A DNA stretch of 64,000 nt, from contig NZ_JBHUIO010000005.1 of assembly GCF_042682745.1 (NCBI RefSeq), positions 1,327,371 to 1,391,370 on the forward strand. The letters are read 5' to 3'. The notes beneath the pieces were generated by a model. The model was not told the origin of the DNA. It did no database searches and worked only from the letters and a program-made list of their open reading frames with translations. Below, piece by piece: positions 25,809 through 34,231 of this stretch. Every line of letters begins with the position of its first letter. Position 1 is the first letter of the stretch. Made by a program: the position numbers and the translations under genes. Origin of the DNA: Tumebacillus_A lipolyticus. GTDB lineage: Bacteria > Bacillota > Bacilli > Tumebacillales > Tumebacillaceae.

Positions 25809-27065
25809 CTATTCAGCGGCGCAATCGGAAGCGCGCCTCAAAAGCAGCTCGCGTTCCTTCTCATTGCGTGACAGAGTTGCAGCACGCTCAAATTCTAAAC
25901 GTGCTTCTTGCTTGCGTCCCAGCTTCATGAGAAAGTCCCCTCGAACGCTGGGCAAAAGATGGTAGTTTTTCATGGACGGTTCTTGCAGCAACGCATCGAC
26001 GACCTCTAAACCCACTTCTGGCCCGAACGCCATCGAGAGCGCGACAGCACGATTCAGTTCGACGACGGGTGATGGTGCGACTTGTGAGAGAGCATCGTAT
26101 AGCGCCGAAATCCGAACCCAATCTGTCTCCGAAGCTGTGCTGGCACGGGCGTGACACGCCGCGATTGAGGCTTGAATCAGGTAGGGACCGAACGCCCTGC
26201 CGAGTCGCTCCGCCCGTTCTATTGCAGCCAGCCCTCGGCGGATGAGCAGGTGATCCCATAATGCCCGGTTTTGGTCCATGAGCAGAATCGGTTCCCCGCT
26301 TGAGCTGACCCGCGCCATGAATCTGGACGATTGAATTTCCATCAATGCCACGAGTCCATGAACTTCCGGCTCATCGGGCGCGATTTCAGCCAATATCCGT
26401 CCAAGCCGCAGCGCCTCCTCACAGAGCACGGGCCGAATCCAGTTTCCGCCAGAAGACGCGGCGTATCCCTCGTTGAACATGAGGTAGATGACCTCAAGCA
26501 CAGACGACAACCGTGCCGGCAACTCGGCCTTTGGCGGCAATTCAATCGGTACTCGCGCAGCCGTGAGCGTGCGCTTCGCTCGAACGATTCGCTGGGCGAC
26601 GGTCGGTTCCGGAACAAGGTACGCGCTGGCGATTTCTTCGGTCGTCAATCCCCCGAGCAGCCGGAGCGTGAGCGCCACCCGAGCTTCGGCGGAAAGAACA
26701 GGATGGCATGTCGTAAAGATGAGACGGAGGAGGTCGTCGTCGAAGGGATCATCGAGCGCTTCGTCCCAATCCGGCTCTTGCTGCCGATCGATCTCCCAGC
26801 CTAGCTCCTCGTACTTGCGGTCACTTAACTTACTTCTACGCAGGTGATCGAAAGCTCGACGTTTCGCAGTTGTCATCAGCCACGCTCCGGGGTTATCGGG
26901 GATGCCCGCATCAGACCACCGTTCAAGCGCGATGATCAGCGTATCTTGAGCCAAATCCTCGGCAATCCCGACATCGCGTACGATACGGGCAAGCGCGGCG
27001 ATGATCTTGGCCGACTCGATTCTCCAAATGCCATCGATGGTGCGGTGGACAGTCGATTCCTTCAC
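25809..27065 (-). CDS. ECF42-type RNA polymerase sigma factor with C-terminal TPR-like domain
   Basis: The 418-residue protein has sigma region 2 (EDLAQDTLIIALERW, then NPGAWLMTTAKRRAFDHLRR) and region 4 (ALTLRLLGGLTTEEIASAYL, EPTVAQRIVRAKRTL). After these come about 230 residues of helical repeats (DUF6596/TPR-like) including LSVLEVIYLMFNEGYAA-type sequence. This is the ECF42 layout, in which the C-terminal extension, not an anti-sigma factor, controls activity. Its GTG start overlaps the stop of the DGPF gene (GTGA), so the two are translationally coupled. Target genes are unknown. Confidence 0.9.
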   Translation of the reverse strand: MKESTVHRTIDGIWRIESAKIIAALARIVRDVGIAEDLAQDTLIIALERWSDAGIPDNPGAWLMTTAKRRAFDHLRRSKLSDRKYEELGWEIDRQQEPDWDEALDDPFDDDLLRLIFTTCHPVLSAEARVALTLRLLGGLTTEEIASAYLVPEPTVAQRIVRAKRTLTAARVPIELPPKAELPARLSSVLEVIYLMFNEGYAASSGGNWIRPVLCEEALRLGRILAEIAPDEPEVHGLVALMEIQSSRFMARVSSSGEPILLMDQNRALWDHLLIRRGLAAIERAERLGRAFGPYLIQASIAACHARASTASETDWVRISALYDALSQVAPSPVVELNRAVALSMAFGPEVGLEVVDALLQEPSMKNYHLLPSVRGDFLMKLGRKQEARLEFERAATLSRNEKERELLLRRASDCAAE

Positions 27066-27496
27066 GACCTCGACTTCTTCTTAACACGTGCAATCATTTC
27101 ACTTTCCCTAGCCAACGCTTCTGGGTTCTCAGTCAGTTCCGCCGCCTCATACACTTGGCGCAGCTCGATTTCGCCTTCGCCGAAGCCGTGCGGGTCTGGC
27201 ATCCGCATCGCCCACTGGATCGCCTCTTCCCTTGATTTCACCTCGATCCACGTGAAGCCCGCGATCAGCTCTTTTGCTTCCGTGAATGGTCCGTCTATCA
27301 CCTTCGGTTTTCCACCAGGTTCTGGATAAGAGATGCGAATCGCGCTCGAACTTGGGTGGAGTCCTTGTGCGGCAATCAGTGCGCCTGCCCTCGCCAGCTC
27401 TTCGTTGAACCTCCGCATCGCGTCAAAATGCTCTTGATTTGGAATGATGCCGGCCTCAGAATCTTTTGTTGCTTTGACAATCAACAAGAATCGCAT
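27062..27496 (-). CDS. YciI-like DGPF-domain protein, partner of the ECF sigma factor
   Basis: Starting at the ATG at 27496 (after AAAGGAGAAGATC), the 144-residue protein has MRFLLIVKATKDSEAG, then VIDGPFTEAKELIAGF with the namesake DGPF motif, and ends in a charged helix. The fold is the ferredoxin-like YciI domain. DGPF proteins are nearly always next to ECF41/ECF42 sigma genes and are usually their targets or partners. The molecular role of this protein is not known. Confidence 0.9.
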   Translation of the reverse strand: MRFLLIVKATKDSEAGIIPNQEHFDAMRRFNEELARAGALIAAQGLHPSSSAIRISYPEPGGKPKVIDGPFTEAKELIAGFTWIEVKSREEAIQWAMRMPDPHGFGEGEIELRQVYEAAELTENPEALARESEMIARVKKKSRS

Positions 27497-27821
27497 CGGG
27501 GATCTTCTCCTTTGTCTATAAATTGCCTCTATATTCACAACGAACGGGAGACACCGAAATCGACAGGTTACAAGAATTTTTCTAAATCTTTTTCAACGTG
27601 TTCCTATGATTCCCTTCCTGCCTCAAGTTTTGTGTAGTTGTTAAAATCCCCTTCGTGTTGATGCTTTTGATAACCAGCCTGTTCAAACCTACTAACTACC
27701 TTGTAATTTCCCCGGTCGGTTGTTTGACTTGATTCATGCAGTTTTCGGAGCTCGCCTGAAGAACACATTCTCCAATTCAAAACGCCCTGTCGCAGATTGG
27801 CTTGCGACAGGGCGTTTGGGG
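27497..27821. other. Intergenic region between DGPF gene and toxin operon
   Basis: Apart from the toxin operon terminator near its left-hand... right end (27779-27817), only the likely promoter zone of the DGPF-sigma operon is expected here. No gene or clear repeat is seen. Confidence 0.5.
27779..27817 (-). terminator. Terminator of the pore-forming toxin operon
   Basis: AAACGCCCTGTCGCA and TGCGACAGGGCGTTT arms form a long perfect stem ending in TTTTG just past the stop at 27822. Confidence 0.9.
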
Positions 27822-28919
27822 TTACGCGATCTCTTGGATGACCGGGTCGTACTCATAGTTGATCTGAGCCAGTTGGGCTGCGAACTCGTCGATTTCATTC
27901 CACTCTTTTTGGACGAGGACGAATTCGGCGAGTGCACCGTTGATGTTCTCGACGGTGACATCCGCTTCCATTGTTTCGATCTCTTTGCTCAGTTCTTTCA
28001 GCGCTGCGGCGAACTGGGTCCAGACATCGTTGATGACGATCAGTGCTTGTTGCGCTTGCAGGTTGGCTGCGCACAGCTGTTCGAGCGTCTGGGTCTGTGC
28101 CGTCAGCACTGTGACATCTTGGGTGAGCGTATCGAGTTCGGCTGTGTCTTCTGTAATCTTCGCTTGATCCGCCTTGATCTGCTTCGACATGGAGATCGTC
28201 CCTTTAACGGAGGCGGACAGACCGGATACGCCGACGGAGATCACCGTCGTGCTAGCACCGCCCGTTGCCACGCCAACCGTGATGCCGACCAAGCAGATAA
28301 AGATAGATACGCCGATTCCGCACTCCGCAACGGTCAGCTTGGTGTTAAGCTTTTGAATCTCGTCGGTCAGTGATTGGATCTCCGCTTGCAAGCGTTCCAT
28401 CTCCGCCTTGTCTTCGTCGAGCTGATGCTCTGTGTCGTCAAGGCCTTGCTTGAGTGTCACGTAATCATTTTGTGTGTTGGTGTTGTAGGTGCGAATCGAT
28501 TCGAGCAGTTGGGAGCAGTCAGCAGATTCTGAGACCACCCTCTGGTGCAGGGAGTCAAGTTGATCGAGAATCTCCTGTTGCAACGCAGTGTCAGACGGAT
28601 TTGCTTGCCACTGTTTCAACAGATCCGTGATGCGATTAAACTTCGATTGTACGATGTTATTCATGCCACTAACGCTTTGTGGGATTTCCAAAAGCTGCGG
28701 CACGATCGAAGAGTTCCATTGCATCGCATGTCCCTTGGCAACGCCGAAGTCAGACACGAAATTGCTATACCAAGAGGGCGGGTCGAGCAGTGGGGCGAGC
28801 GTTGCGTTGGTGAACCCGTAGACATAGGCAGAGACAAGGGTGCAGGCGTTGAGGTAGTCTACGAGTTGTTGCTTGACGATATTCGAATCAGGGGCTAGCG
28901 CACGAACCTGTGTGATCAT
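27822..28919 (-). CDS. Alpha-pore-forming toxin subunit with hydrophobic hairpin (HBL/ClyA-like), fourth gene
   Basis: The 365-residue helical protein has the operon signature PPSWYSNFVSDFGVAKGHAMQW near residues 47-68 (shared PPxWY, KxxA, W). Long coiled-coil helices surround a hydrophobic hairpin at about residues 195-240 (GIGVSIFICLVGITVGVATG). This is the architecture of HBL, Nhe and ClyA-type toxins, whose hairpin inserts into the target membrane. No signal peptide is present, as in the Smh/Ahl tripartite toxins. It starts at an ATG after AGAAGGAGAAG, overlapping the preceding gene by 32 nt. A role with the other three subunits is inferred. Confidence 0.82.
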   Translation of the reverse strand: MITQVRALAPDSNIVKQQLVDYLNACTLVSAYVYGFTNATLAPLLDPPSWYSNFVSDFGVAKGHAMQWNSSIVPQLLEIPQSVSGMNNIVQSKFNRITDLLKQWQANPSDTALQQEILDQLDSLHQRVVSESADCSQLLESIRTYNTNTQNDYVTLKQGLDDTEHQLDEDKAEMERLQAEIQSLTDEIQKLNTKLTVAECGIGVSIFICLVGITVGVATGGASTTVISVGVSGLSASVKGTISMSKQIKADQAKITEDTAELDTLTQDVTVLTAQTQTLEQLCAANLQAQQALIVINDVWTQFAAALKELSKEIETMEADVTVENINGALAEFVLVQKEWNEIDEFAAQLAQINYEYDPVIQEIA

Positions 28920-29460
28920 CGAGAACTTCTCCTTCTAAGTAGAGTTTTTTAGTTTGCAACGTGAGGAGCAGGGCGGCGAGTTCGCCAATCGCGAGGTCAC
29001 AAGCGCGAACCAAGTCGGGAAAAGGGTCCCACCCTTCCTGTGCTCCTCGCATCAACAGCAACCGATCATGCTGCAGGTGCTCATGAAAACTTTGCATCGA
29101 GCGCATGCAATCCAGACAGATGTGCAAGACAACTTGCTTTTGTTCCGTGAGTTGGGCTTGTTTCTGTTCTCTACGCTTGTTCGCCACTTGATCAAAGCGA
29201 TGTTGTTTCAAGTGATCGTCCAGCGCGGCGAGTTCCTGTTCCAACGTGGCAAGCCGTGGGGAAATCTGATCGGTGAAGAGGGTGAGTTCGCTCAATTTCC
29301 AGAGCAGAGTGCGCTGCCAACTCAAAGCTCGTGACTTGACGTATGCAAACTCGGCTGCGAATTCACCATACCAATCGGGCGGCGTCAGCAGCGGCGGTAG
29401 GTGCGTTTGTAAGATCAGGGCCGCATACGTGTTGAGTTGCGGATAGGCGTTCGAGGTCAT
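28888..29460 (-). CDS. Short helical toxin-operon protein, third gene
   Basis: The 190-residue protein keeps the operon signature (PPDWYGEFAAEFAYVKSRALSW near residues 27-48) but is half the length of its neighbours and has no hydrophobic hairpin. The middle is a charged coiled coil (residues ~65-110) followed by a CLDC pair and a leucine-rich helix. It overlaps the second gene by ATGA and the fourth by 32 nt. It may be a truncated paralogue, or a cap or chaperone-like subunit that keeps the soluble toxins apart. Confidence 0.7.
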   Translation of the reverse strand: MTSNAYPQLNTYAALILQTHLPPLLTPPDWYGEFAAEFAYVKSRALSWQRTLLWKLSELTLFTDQISPRLATLEQELAALDDHLKQHRFDQVANKRREQKQAQLTEQKQVVLHICLDCMRSMQSFHEHLQHDRLLLMRGAQEGWDPFPDLVRACDLAIGELAALLLTLQTKKLYLEGEVLDDHTGSCASP

Positions 29461-30368
29461 CCGTACTGATATCCGTTAAGCTGCACGCATACCGCTTCGA
29501 ACTCGTTCCAGAGTGCCTGTGCCTGTTGAGCTTGAGCGGAAGCCAACGCTTGATTCTGCGACAAGTTGCTCTGGGTCAGCTCAAGCGAGTTGTTGATCTC
29601 GTCGAGCAACTCTTTGAGCTGGTCCCAGGTATTCCTCACACTCGCGGACCCAGTTCGCGCGGTGGAGTTGTCATTCATCATGACGACTAGCGAGTTGATC
29701 CATGATTGCAAGGTATTGTTGTCCTGTTGGTAATCGCTGATCTTCTGTAGGTCAGATCCCATATTGGCTTGGTCTCTTTGGATATTGCTTCTGGCGATCG
29801 TCACGCTTGATGGCGGACTGGTCACAGTGCTCCAACGCTGGATGTCCTTGTTTAGATAATCAATGTCTGTATTAAGGTCGTTGATCGACGATTGATTACT
29901 GGCGATCTGCGCCTGTGAGGCATTGACGTACGTCTGTTGTTGAGATTCGTCATACGTGAGGGTACTCTCATAGTTGGAGAGTTTCCCGATGAGTGTTTCG
30001 ATGTCGCCGATCAGATTGTTTTGGATCTGTTCAAGATCCTTGATCTGATCGCTTGCATCTTGAAGATAATCGCCGTCTTGGGGGTGCTTTGTCAGATCGT
30101 TGAGGTCGTCGATTAAGTTGTCGAAGAGTGCTTTGACAGGTGGGTTGTAGTTGACAGCCTTCTTCGGGACGGAGATCAGTTTTGGGACAACCTGATCCGA
30201 CCAATACATCGCATTCGTCTTGCTGTTGGATATGCAGTTCGAAAAGTCGTCGTACCAAGACGGATTATTGATCAGAGGTTGCAACGTAAAGCCGATCACA
30301 GAGTGTTCATACTGGATGGCTTCGCTCAAGGACGTTTGATAGCAACTGAGATCGATCGATTGTGTCAT
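29457..30368 (-). CDS. Helical toxin-operon protein without pore hairpin, second gene
   Basis: The 303-residue protein begins MTQSIDLSCYQ at an ATG that overlaps the first gene's stop (ATGA at 30365-30368), implying coupled translation. The signature NPSWYDDFSNCISNSKTNAMYW is present. The remainder is long polar helices rich in Asn, Gln and Ser, with no membrane-insertion segment. In tripartite alpha-pore toxins at least one subunit is soluble and binds the cell or primes assembly; this protein fits that role by inference. Confidence 0.78.
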   Translation of the reverse strand: MTQSIDLSCYQTSLSEAIQYEHSVIGFTLQPLINNPSWYDDFSNCISNSKTNAMYWSDQVVPKLISVPKKAVNYNPPVKALFDNLIDDLNDLTKHPQDGDYLQDASDQIKDLEQIQNNLIGDIETLIGKLSNYESTLTYDESQQQTYVNASQAQIASNQSSINDLNTDIDYLNKDIQRWSTVTSPPSSVTIARSNIQRDQANMGSDLQKISDYQQDNNTLQSWINSLVVMMNDNSTARTGSASVRNTWDQLKELLDEINNSLELTQSNLSQNQALASAQAQQAQALWNEFEAVCVQLNGYQYG

Positions 30369-31471
30369 GATGATGGAATGTTTTGAACAGTCGGATCGAA
30401 TTTGTAGTCGATCTTCGTAAGTTGTTCGCAGAACTGCTCCAGTGCCTTCCATTCGTCCTGCGCGGTTTGGACATCTTGGCTGCACTGGGGCAAGTTCGAA
30501 GTGACGTCCGACTCGGCTTTGTCCAATTCATCTAGCAATTGTTTGGTGCTGTCTGCCATATCTTGCCAGAGTTTCGTGACATTCACGAGCGCTTCCTGGG
30601 CGGCTTGGTTCGCTGCGACCAGTTGGTTCAACGTCGTGATTTCGGTGTTGAGCACGACGAGGTCTTGGTTGTACGCGTCAAGATCAGCAGCATCCTGCCC
30701 GATCTTGATCTGATCCGCTTGGATCTTCTCCGATGCGAGTACAGTCCCTGTGATCGATGCGCCGACCCCGATGACACCGACTGCACAGACTGCCCAACCA
30801 GCCCCACCGGTTGCAACGCCGACGACGACACCGACCAGCGTGACGAAGATCCCGACGCCAATCCCGATTTCAGAAGCGGTCAGGAGTTCGTTGTATTTTT
30901 TGATCTCGTCTTGCAGGTTTTGAATCTCTTGTTGCAGGCGCTTGACTTCCGCTTCATCCGCTTGTTCAGCCGAATTCAGTTGCCCAATGCCGTTGTTGAG
31001 TGTGTCGTAGTCTTTGGCAAGCGTATCACCGAATGTTTGCAGGTCATTGATGAGTCCGTTCATCGAGTCGAGGTCGTCATTGACGCGGTTGTGGATGCTT
31101 TCGAGGTTTTGTTTGAGGTCCTCGATCACGTCTTTGTCGTTCGGATATTTCTGTAAGTCTTTCAGGTCTTGGTTGATGTTGTTAAACTTCGCGGTAATAA
31201 TGCGGTTGGAATCGACGATCATCTGCGGAATCGCGATCATGTTCGGGATCAAGGAAGTGTTCCATTCCATCGCGTGGCCTTTGGCGACCCCGAATTGGGC
31301 GACAAAGTCGCTGTACCACTCCGGCGGTTTTTGCAACGCAGTGAGCGACGCATTTGCGAACTGATACGAGTAAGCCGAGACGGTGTTACACGCGTTTATG
31401 TAGTCGACGATGCTGTCTTGGGCGAGGCTGGCGTTGGGGGCAAGGGTCACAAATTTGGTAGCAGTTGTCAT
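30365..31471 (-). CDS. Alpha-pore-forming toxin subunit with hydrophobic hairpin (HBL/ClyA-like), first gene
   Basis: A 368-residue protein, clearly paralogous to the fourth gene: PPEWYSDFVAQFGVAKGHAMEW near the N-terminus, long coiled coils, and a hydrophobic hairpin at about residues 200-245 (GIGVGIFVTLVGVVVGVATG, then a second hydrophobic arm VCAVGVIGVGASITG). The ATG follows CGAGGAGATGG. It lacks a signal peptide. It is the promoter-proximal gene of the operon, so it should be made in the largest amount. The HBL/Nhe/App6-like family assignment rests on architecture rather than on close identity. Confidence 0.82.
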   Translation of the reverse strand: MTTATKFVTLAPNASLAQDSIVDYINACNTVSAYSYQFANASLTALQKPPEWYSDFVAQFGVAKGHAMEWNTSLIPNMIAIPQMIVDSNRIITAKFNNINQDLKDLQKYPNDKDVIEDLKQNLESIHNRVNDDLDSMNGLINDLQTFGDTLAKDYDTLNNGIGQLNSAEQADEAEVKRLQQEIQNLQDEIKKYNELLTASEIGIGVGIFVTLVGVVVGVATGGAGWAVCAVGVIGVGASITGTVLASEKIQADQIKIGQDAADLDAYNQDLVVLNTEITTLNQLVAANQAAQEALVNVTKLWQDMADSTKQLLDELDKAESDVTSNLPQCSQDVQTAQDEWKALEQFCEQLTKIDYKFDPTVQNIPSS

Positions 31472-31537
31472 AATGAACCATCTCCTCGAAATGATTTAAT
31501 CAAAAAACAAAAACTGTAATACTTAACAAACAAATTA

Positions 31538-31566
31538 AGCATATTATATGTAACTATACTTGTCAA
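31538..31566 (-). promoter_or_regulatory. Probable promoter of the toxin operon
   Basis: On the minus strand TTGACA (31561-31566) is followed after 17 nt by TATGCT, about 65 nt upstream of the first toxin gene, in very AT-rich DNA. Confidence 0.55.
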
Positions 31567-31914
31567 CAAAAATGTTTACAAAAAGATACAAATTATCACC
31601 GGTTCCAAGGGAGCAGAAAGGCGTAGCTAAGTAGTTGTTGCCCTTCTTTTGTTTTTTCAGCCTCAAATAGCTGTACTCCACCTGCGATCTGTTTACTGCG
31701 TGGTGAAAGAAGCTCCGGCCGATCATATTTGCTCTCTGTCCCTTGACCATAACCATCGGATTGATGTCGGTGTATCCTCCTAAGACTTCAAAATGTCGTT
31801 ATAATGACGAGGTCGTGGCAAGGTAGCGATTGACTGTAGAAAGCGTTTTTCCTTTCTTCGACCCGTACTCGTTTAGAATCACGCTCCCCCCTGCCACTTA
31901 CTACTCATCCAACT

Positions 31915-31996
31915 ACACACGGACAAAAAGAAAGAACCCTTGATAGACAAGGGTTCTTCGCAGATTACACACTATTTTGGGACTTATCCCCTAGAA
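31915..31996. repeat. Copy B of a terminator-containing dispersed repeat
   Basis: It matches 25694-25774 and ends at the ssb stop codon, so the shared unit is exactly a gene-end/terminator segment. Confidence 0.8.
31926..31957 (-). terminator. Terminator of the ychF-rpsF-ssb unit
   Basis: GAACCCTT and AAGGGTTC arms are followed on the minus strand by TTTCTTTTTG, about 35 nt past the ssb stop. Confidence 0.85.
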
Positions 31997-32662
31997 CGGC
32001 AGATCATCATCCGAAATGTCGATCGGCTTGCCATCATCGGAGAACGGGTCATCATCTCGGCGTCCGCCACCTTGGTTGCCACCTCCGTAGCCCCCCTGAT
32101 TACCTCCGCCAAAACCGCCTTGGTTGCCTCCGCCGAAGCCGCCACCTTGATTGCCTCCACCTTGATTCCCACCGCCATAGCCGCCCTGGTTGCCTCCACC
32201 AAAACCACCTTGGTTGCCTCCATAGCCGCCTTGATTGCCGCCGCCAAAACCACCTTGGTTGCCTCCGTAACCGCCCTGGTTGCCACCTCCGTAGCCCCCT
32301 TGGTTACCTCCGAAACCGCCTTGGTTCATCGACTCGCCCTGCTCTGCACGCTCCAAGAAGCGCACGTTGTCAGCGACCACTTCTGCGACGCGGACCTTTT
32401 GCCCTTCCTTGTTCTCATAGGAGCGGATTTGCAAGCGACCTTCGACTGCAGCCAAGCGCCCTTTGCGCAAATATTGTGCGCAGAGCTCGCCAAGCTTTTG
32501 CCAAACGACGATGTTGATAAAGTCTGTTTCGCGCTCGCCGTTTTGGTTCGCACGGTTGCGATCGACTGCCAGCGTGAATTGTGCAACAGCAGTACCGGAC
32601 GGCGTGTAGCGCAGTTCCGGATCGGCCGTCAGACGACCGATCAAGATGATGCGGTTCAACAT
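31991..32662 (-). CDS. ssb: Single-stranded DNA-binding protein SSB
   Basis: Residues 1-105 form the OB fold (MLNRIILIGRLTADPELRYT, then FINIVVWQKLGELCAQYL). A linker of about 90 residues follows, made of NQGGFGG/NQGGYGGG repeats, and then the acidic tip DDDLPF that binds partner proteins. The Gly/Asn/Gln/aromatic linker is long and low-complexity, the type of sequence that supports SSB condensation. It follows rpsF by 20 nt with a GGGAGGG ribosome binding site. At 223 residues it is longer than the Bacillus protein because of the linker. Confidence 0.97.
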   Translation of the reverse strand: MLNRIILIGRLTADPELRYTPSGTAVAQFTLAVDRNRANQNGERETDFINIVVWQKLGELCAQYLRKGRLAAVEGRLQIRSYENKEGQKVRVAEVVADNVRFLERAEQGESMNQGGFGGNQGGYGGGNQGGYGGNQGGFGGGNQGGYGGNQGGFGGGNQGGYGGGNQGGGNQGGGFGGGNQGGFGGGNQGGYGGGNQGGGRRDDDPFSDDGKPIDISDDDLPF

Positions 32663-32682
32663 GAGATTTCCCTCCCTTGGTA

Positions 32683-32967
32683 TTACCCGATGCGGATGAT
32701 CAGATCGCGCAGCACACCATCGCTGATCGCAAACATCCGCTCAAGTTCTTTCGCAATCATCGTGCTCCCTTGATAGGTCATGAGCACGTAATATCCTTCT
32801 CTAACGCCTGCAATCTCATAGGCGAGTCGACGTTTGCCGATCTCTTGCAACTGAATGATTTCACCGCCGTTTTCTGTCACGACGCGCTGAAACTTGGTCA
32901 CCAGCTTGTTGGTTTCCTCTTGATCCAAATCGGGGAGCAAAACGTACATCGTCTCATACTGCCGCAT
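32683..32967 (-). CDS. rpsF: Ribosomal protein bS6
   Basis: The 94-residue protein has the family opening MRQYETMYVLLPDL and the core KRRLAYEIAGVREGYYV, LMTYQG and the C-terminal DGVLRDLIIRI. It binds the central domain of 16S rRNA with bS18. It lies between ychF and ssb as in Bacillus, but rpsR, which usually follows ssb, is absent here. Confidence 0.97.
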   Translation of the reverse strand: MRQYETMYVLLPDLDQEETNKLVTKFQRVVTENGGEIIQLQEIGKRRLAYEIAGVREGYYVLMTYQGSTMIAKELERMFAISDGVLRDLIIRIG

Positions 32968-32990
32968 CGTTGCTCACCTCGCTTTGTTGA

Positions 32991-34091
32991 TCACACGTTG
33001 AAACGGAAATGCATAACATCGCCATCGTTTACAACGTACTCTTTCCCTTCCAGACGGACTTTTCCTGCCTCTTTTGCCGCTTGCATCGACCCGTAATGCA
33101 CGAGATCATCATAGGCGACCGTCTCCGCACGGATAAATCCTTTTTCGAAGTCGGTATGAATCACGCCAGCCGCTCCAGGCGCCTTCGTACCGCGATCGAT
33201 CGTCCAGGCGCGAACCTCTTGAACACCTGCTGTAAAGTAGGTGATCAGGCCGAGCAGTTTGTACGCCGAACGGATCAGACGGTCAAGACCTGACTCCTGC
33301 AAGCCAAGCTCTTCGAGGAACATCAGCTTATCTTCCCCTTCCAGCTCAGCGATCTCCGATTCGACTTTCGCCGAGATGACGACCACTTCGGCGCCTTCTT
33401 CCGCAGCAAACGCACGAACCTTTTTCACCAGTTCGTTTTCTTCTGTGTTGGCCACTTCATCTTCGGCAACGTTTGCCACATACAGAACTGGCTTGATCGT
33501 CAGCAGATGGAGATCGCGAAGATGCAAGTGATCTTCCTCACTCAACTCCACGGAGCGAGCCGAATGTCCATTTTCCAGCGCATCGCGAACGCGCTCAAGC
33601 ACGGCGACCTCTTCCTGAATCTTTTTGTCTCCAGCTTTTGCCGCTTTCCGGGTGCGATCCAGGCGCTTGTTGACCGATTCCATGTCGGCAAAGATCAATT
33701 CTAAGTTGATCGTTTCGATGTCAGACAGCGGGTTGACGCCACCTGCGACATGCGTGATGTTCTCGTCTTCGAAGCACCGAACCACGTGCGCGATCGCGTT
33801 GACTTCACGAATATGTCCGAGAAACTTGTTGCCGAGCCCTTCCCCACGGGAAGCACCTTCAACAAGGCCTGCAATATCTACAAATTCGAATGCGGTCGGA
33901 ACCACACGATTAGGAACGACAATTTCTGTCAATTTCTGCAAGCGTTCGTCTGGTACTTCGACCACACCAACGTTCGGGTCAATCGTACAAAACGGGTAGT
34001 TTGCCGCTTCAGCACCCGCTTTGGTAATCGCATTAAAAAGGGTCGATTTGCCAACATTGGGCAAACCTACAATACCTACCGACAAAGCCAT
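32991..34091 (-). CDS. ychF: Redox-regulated ATPase YchF (Obg-like)
   Basis: The 366-residue P-loop protein starts MALSVGIVGLPNVGKSTLF after TTGGAGGTG. The G1 motif is GLPNVGKST, the G3 region DIAGLVEGASRGEGLGNKFL, and the C-terminal TGS-like domain ends DGDVMHFRFNV. YchF prefers ATP to GTP and associates with ribosomes and stress responses. It is the first gene of the leftward ychF-rpsF-ssb group with 23-nt and 15-nt gaps, matching the yyaF-rpsF-ssb order of Bacillus. Confidence 0.97.
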   Translation of the reverse strand: MALSVGIVGLPNVGKSTLFNAITKAGAEAANYPFCTIDPNVGVVEVPDERLQKLTEIVVPNRVVPTAFEFVDIAGLVEGASRGEGLGNKFLGHIREVNAIAHVVRCFEDENITHVAGGVNPLSDIETINLELIFADMESVNKRLDRTRKAAKAGDKKIQEEVAVLERVRDALENGHSARSVELSEEDHLHLRDLHLLTIKPVLYVANVAEDEVANTEENELVKKVRAFAAEEGAEVVVISAKVESEIAELEGEDKLMFLEELGLQESGLDRLIRSAYKLLGLITYFTAGVQEVRAWTIDRGTKAPGAAGVIHTDFEKGFIRAETVAYDDLVHYGSMQAAKEAGKVRLEGKEYVVNDGDVMHFRFNV

Positions 34092-34156
34092 CTGGCTTAC
34101 ACCTCCAAAAGTAGTCCAACCCCTATTATAACAAATTCATCCCGATTTCCGCTAAA

Positions 34157-34172
34157 TGTTTCACGTGGAACA
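34157..34172 (-). promoter_or_regulatory. parS centromere site 1
   Basis: TGTTTCACGTGGAACA; its reverse complement TGTTCCACGTGAAACA fits the ParB/Spo0J consensus TGTTNCACGTGAAACA exactly. It is upstream of ychF. Confidence 0.92.
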
Positions 34173-34173
34173 A

Positions 34174-34205
34174 GAAAAAAAGTTCCCTCGCGACTGCGAA
34201 AGAAC
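34174..34205 (-). terminator. Terminator of the DUF3892 gene
   Basis: On the minus strand GTTCTTTCGC pairs fully, including G-U pairs, with GCGAGGGAAC and is followed by seven T. Confidence 0.8.
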
Positions 34206-34231
34206 TGGATGATGGAGATGGAAGGCGACTT

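Larger units (their letters stand above)
31472..31990. other. Intergenic region upstream of the toxin operon
   Basis: The toxin promoter lies at 31538-31566 and the ssb terminator repeat at the right. Between them, one minus-strand frame around 31605-31765 reads like protein (DGYGQGTESKYDRPELL ... LLSYAFLLPWNR, stop near 31604) but has no start codon, and a stop lies just upstream. It may be a gene remnant. No rpsR gene is present. Confidence 0.45.

Noticed and set aside
31544..31756. 70-codon minus-strand frame upstream of the toxin operon
   Set aside because: It overlaps the probable toxin promoter and ends in AT-rich sequence; a different frame in the same place looks more protein-like but has no start.
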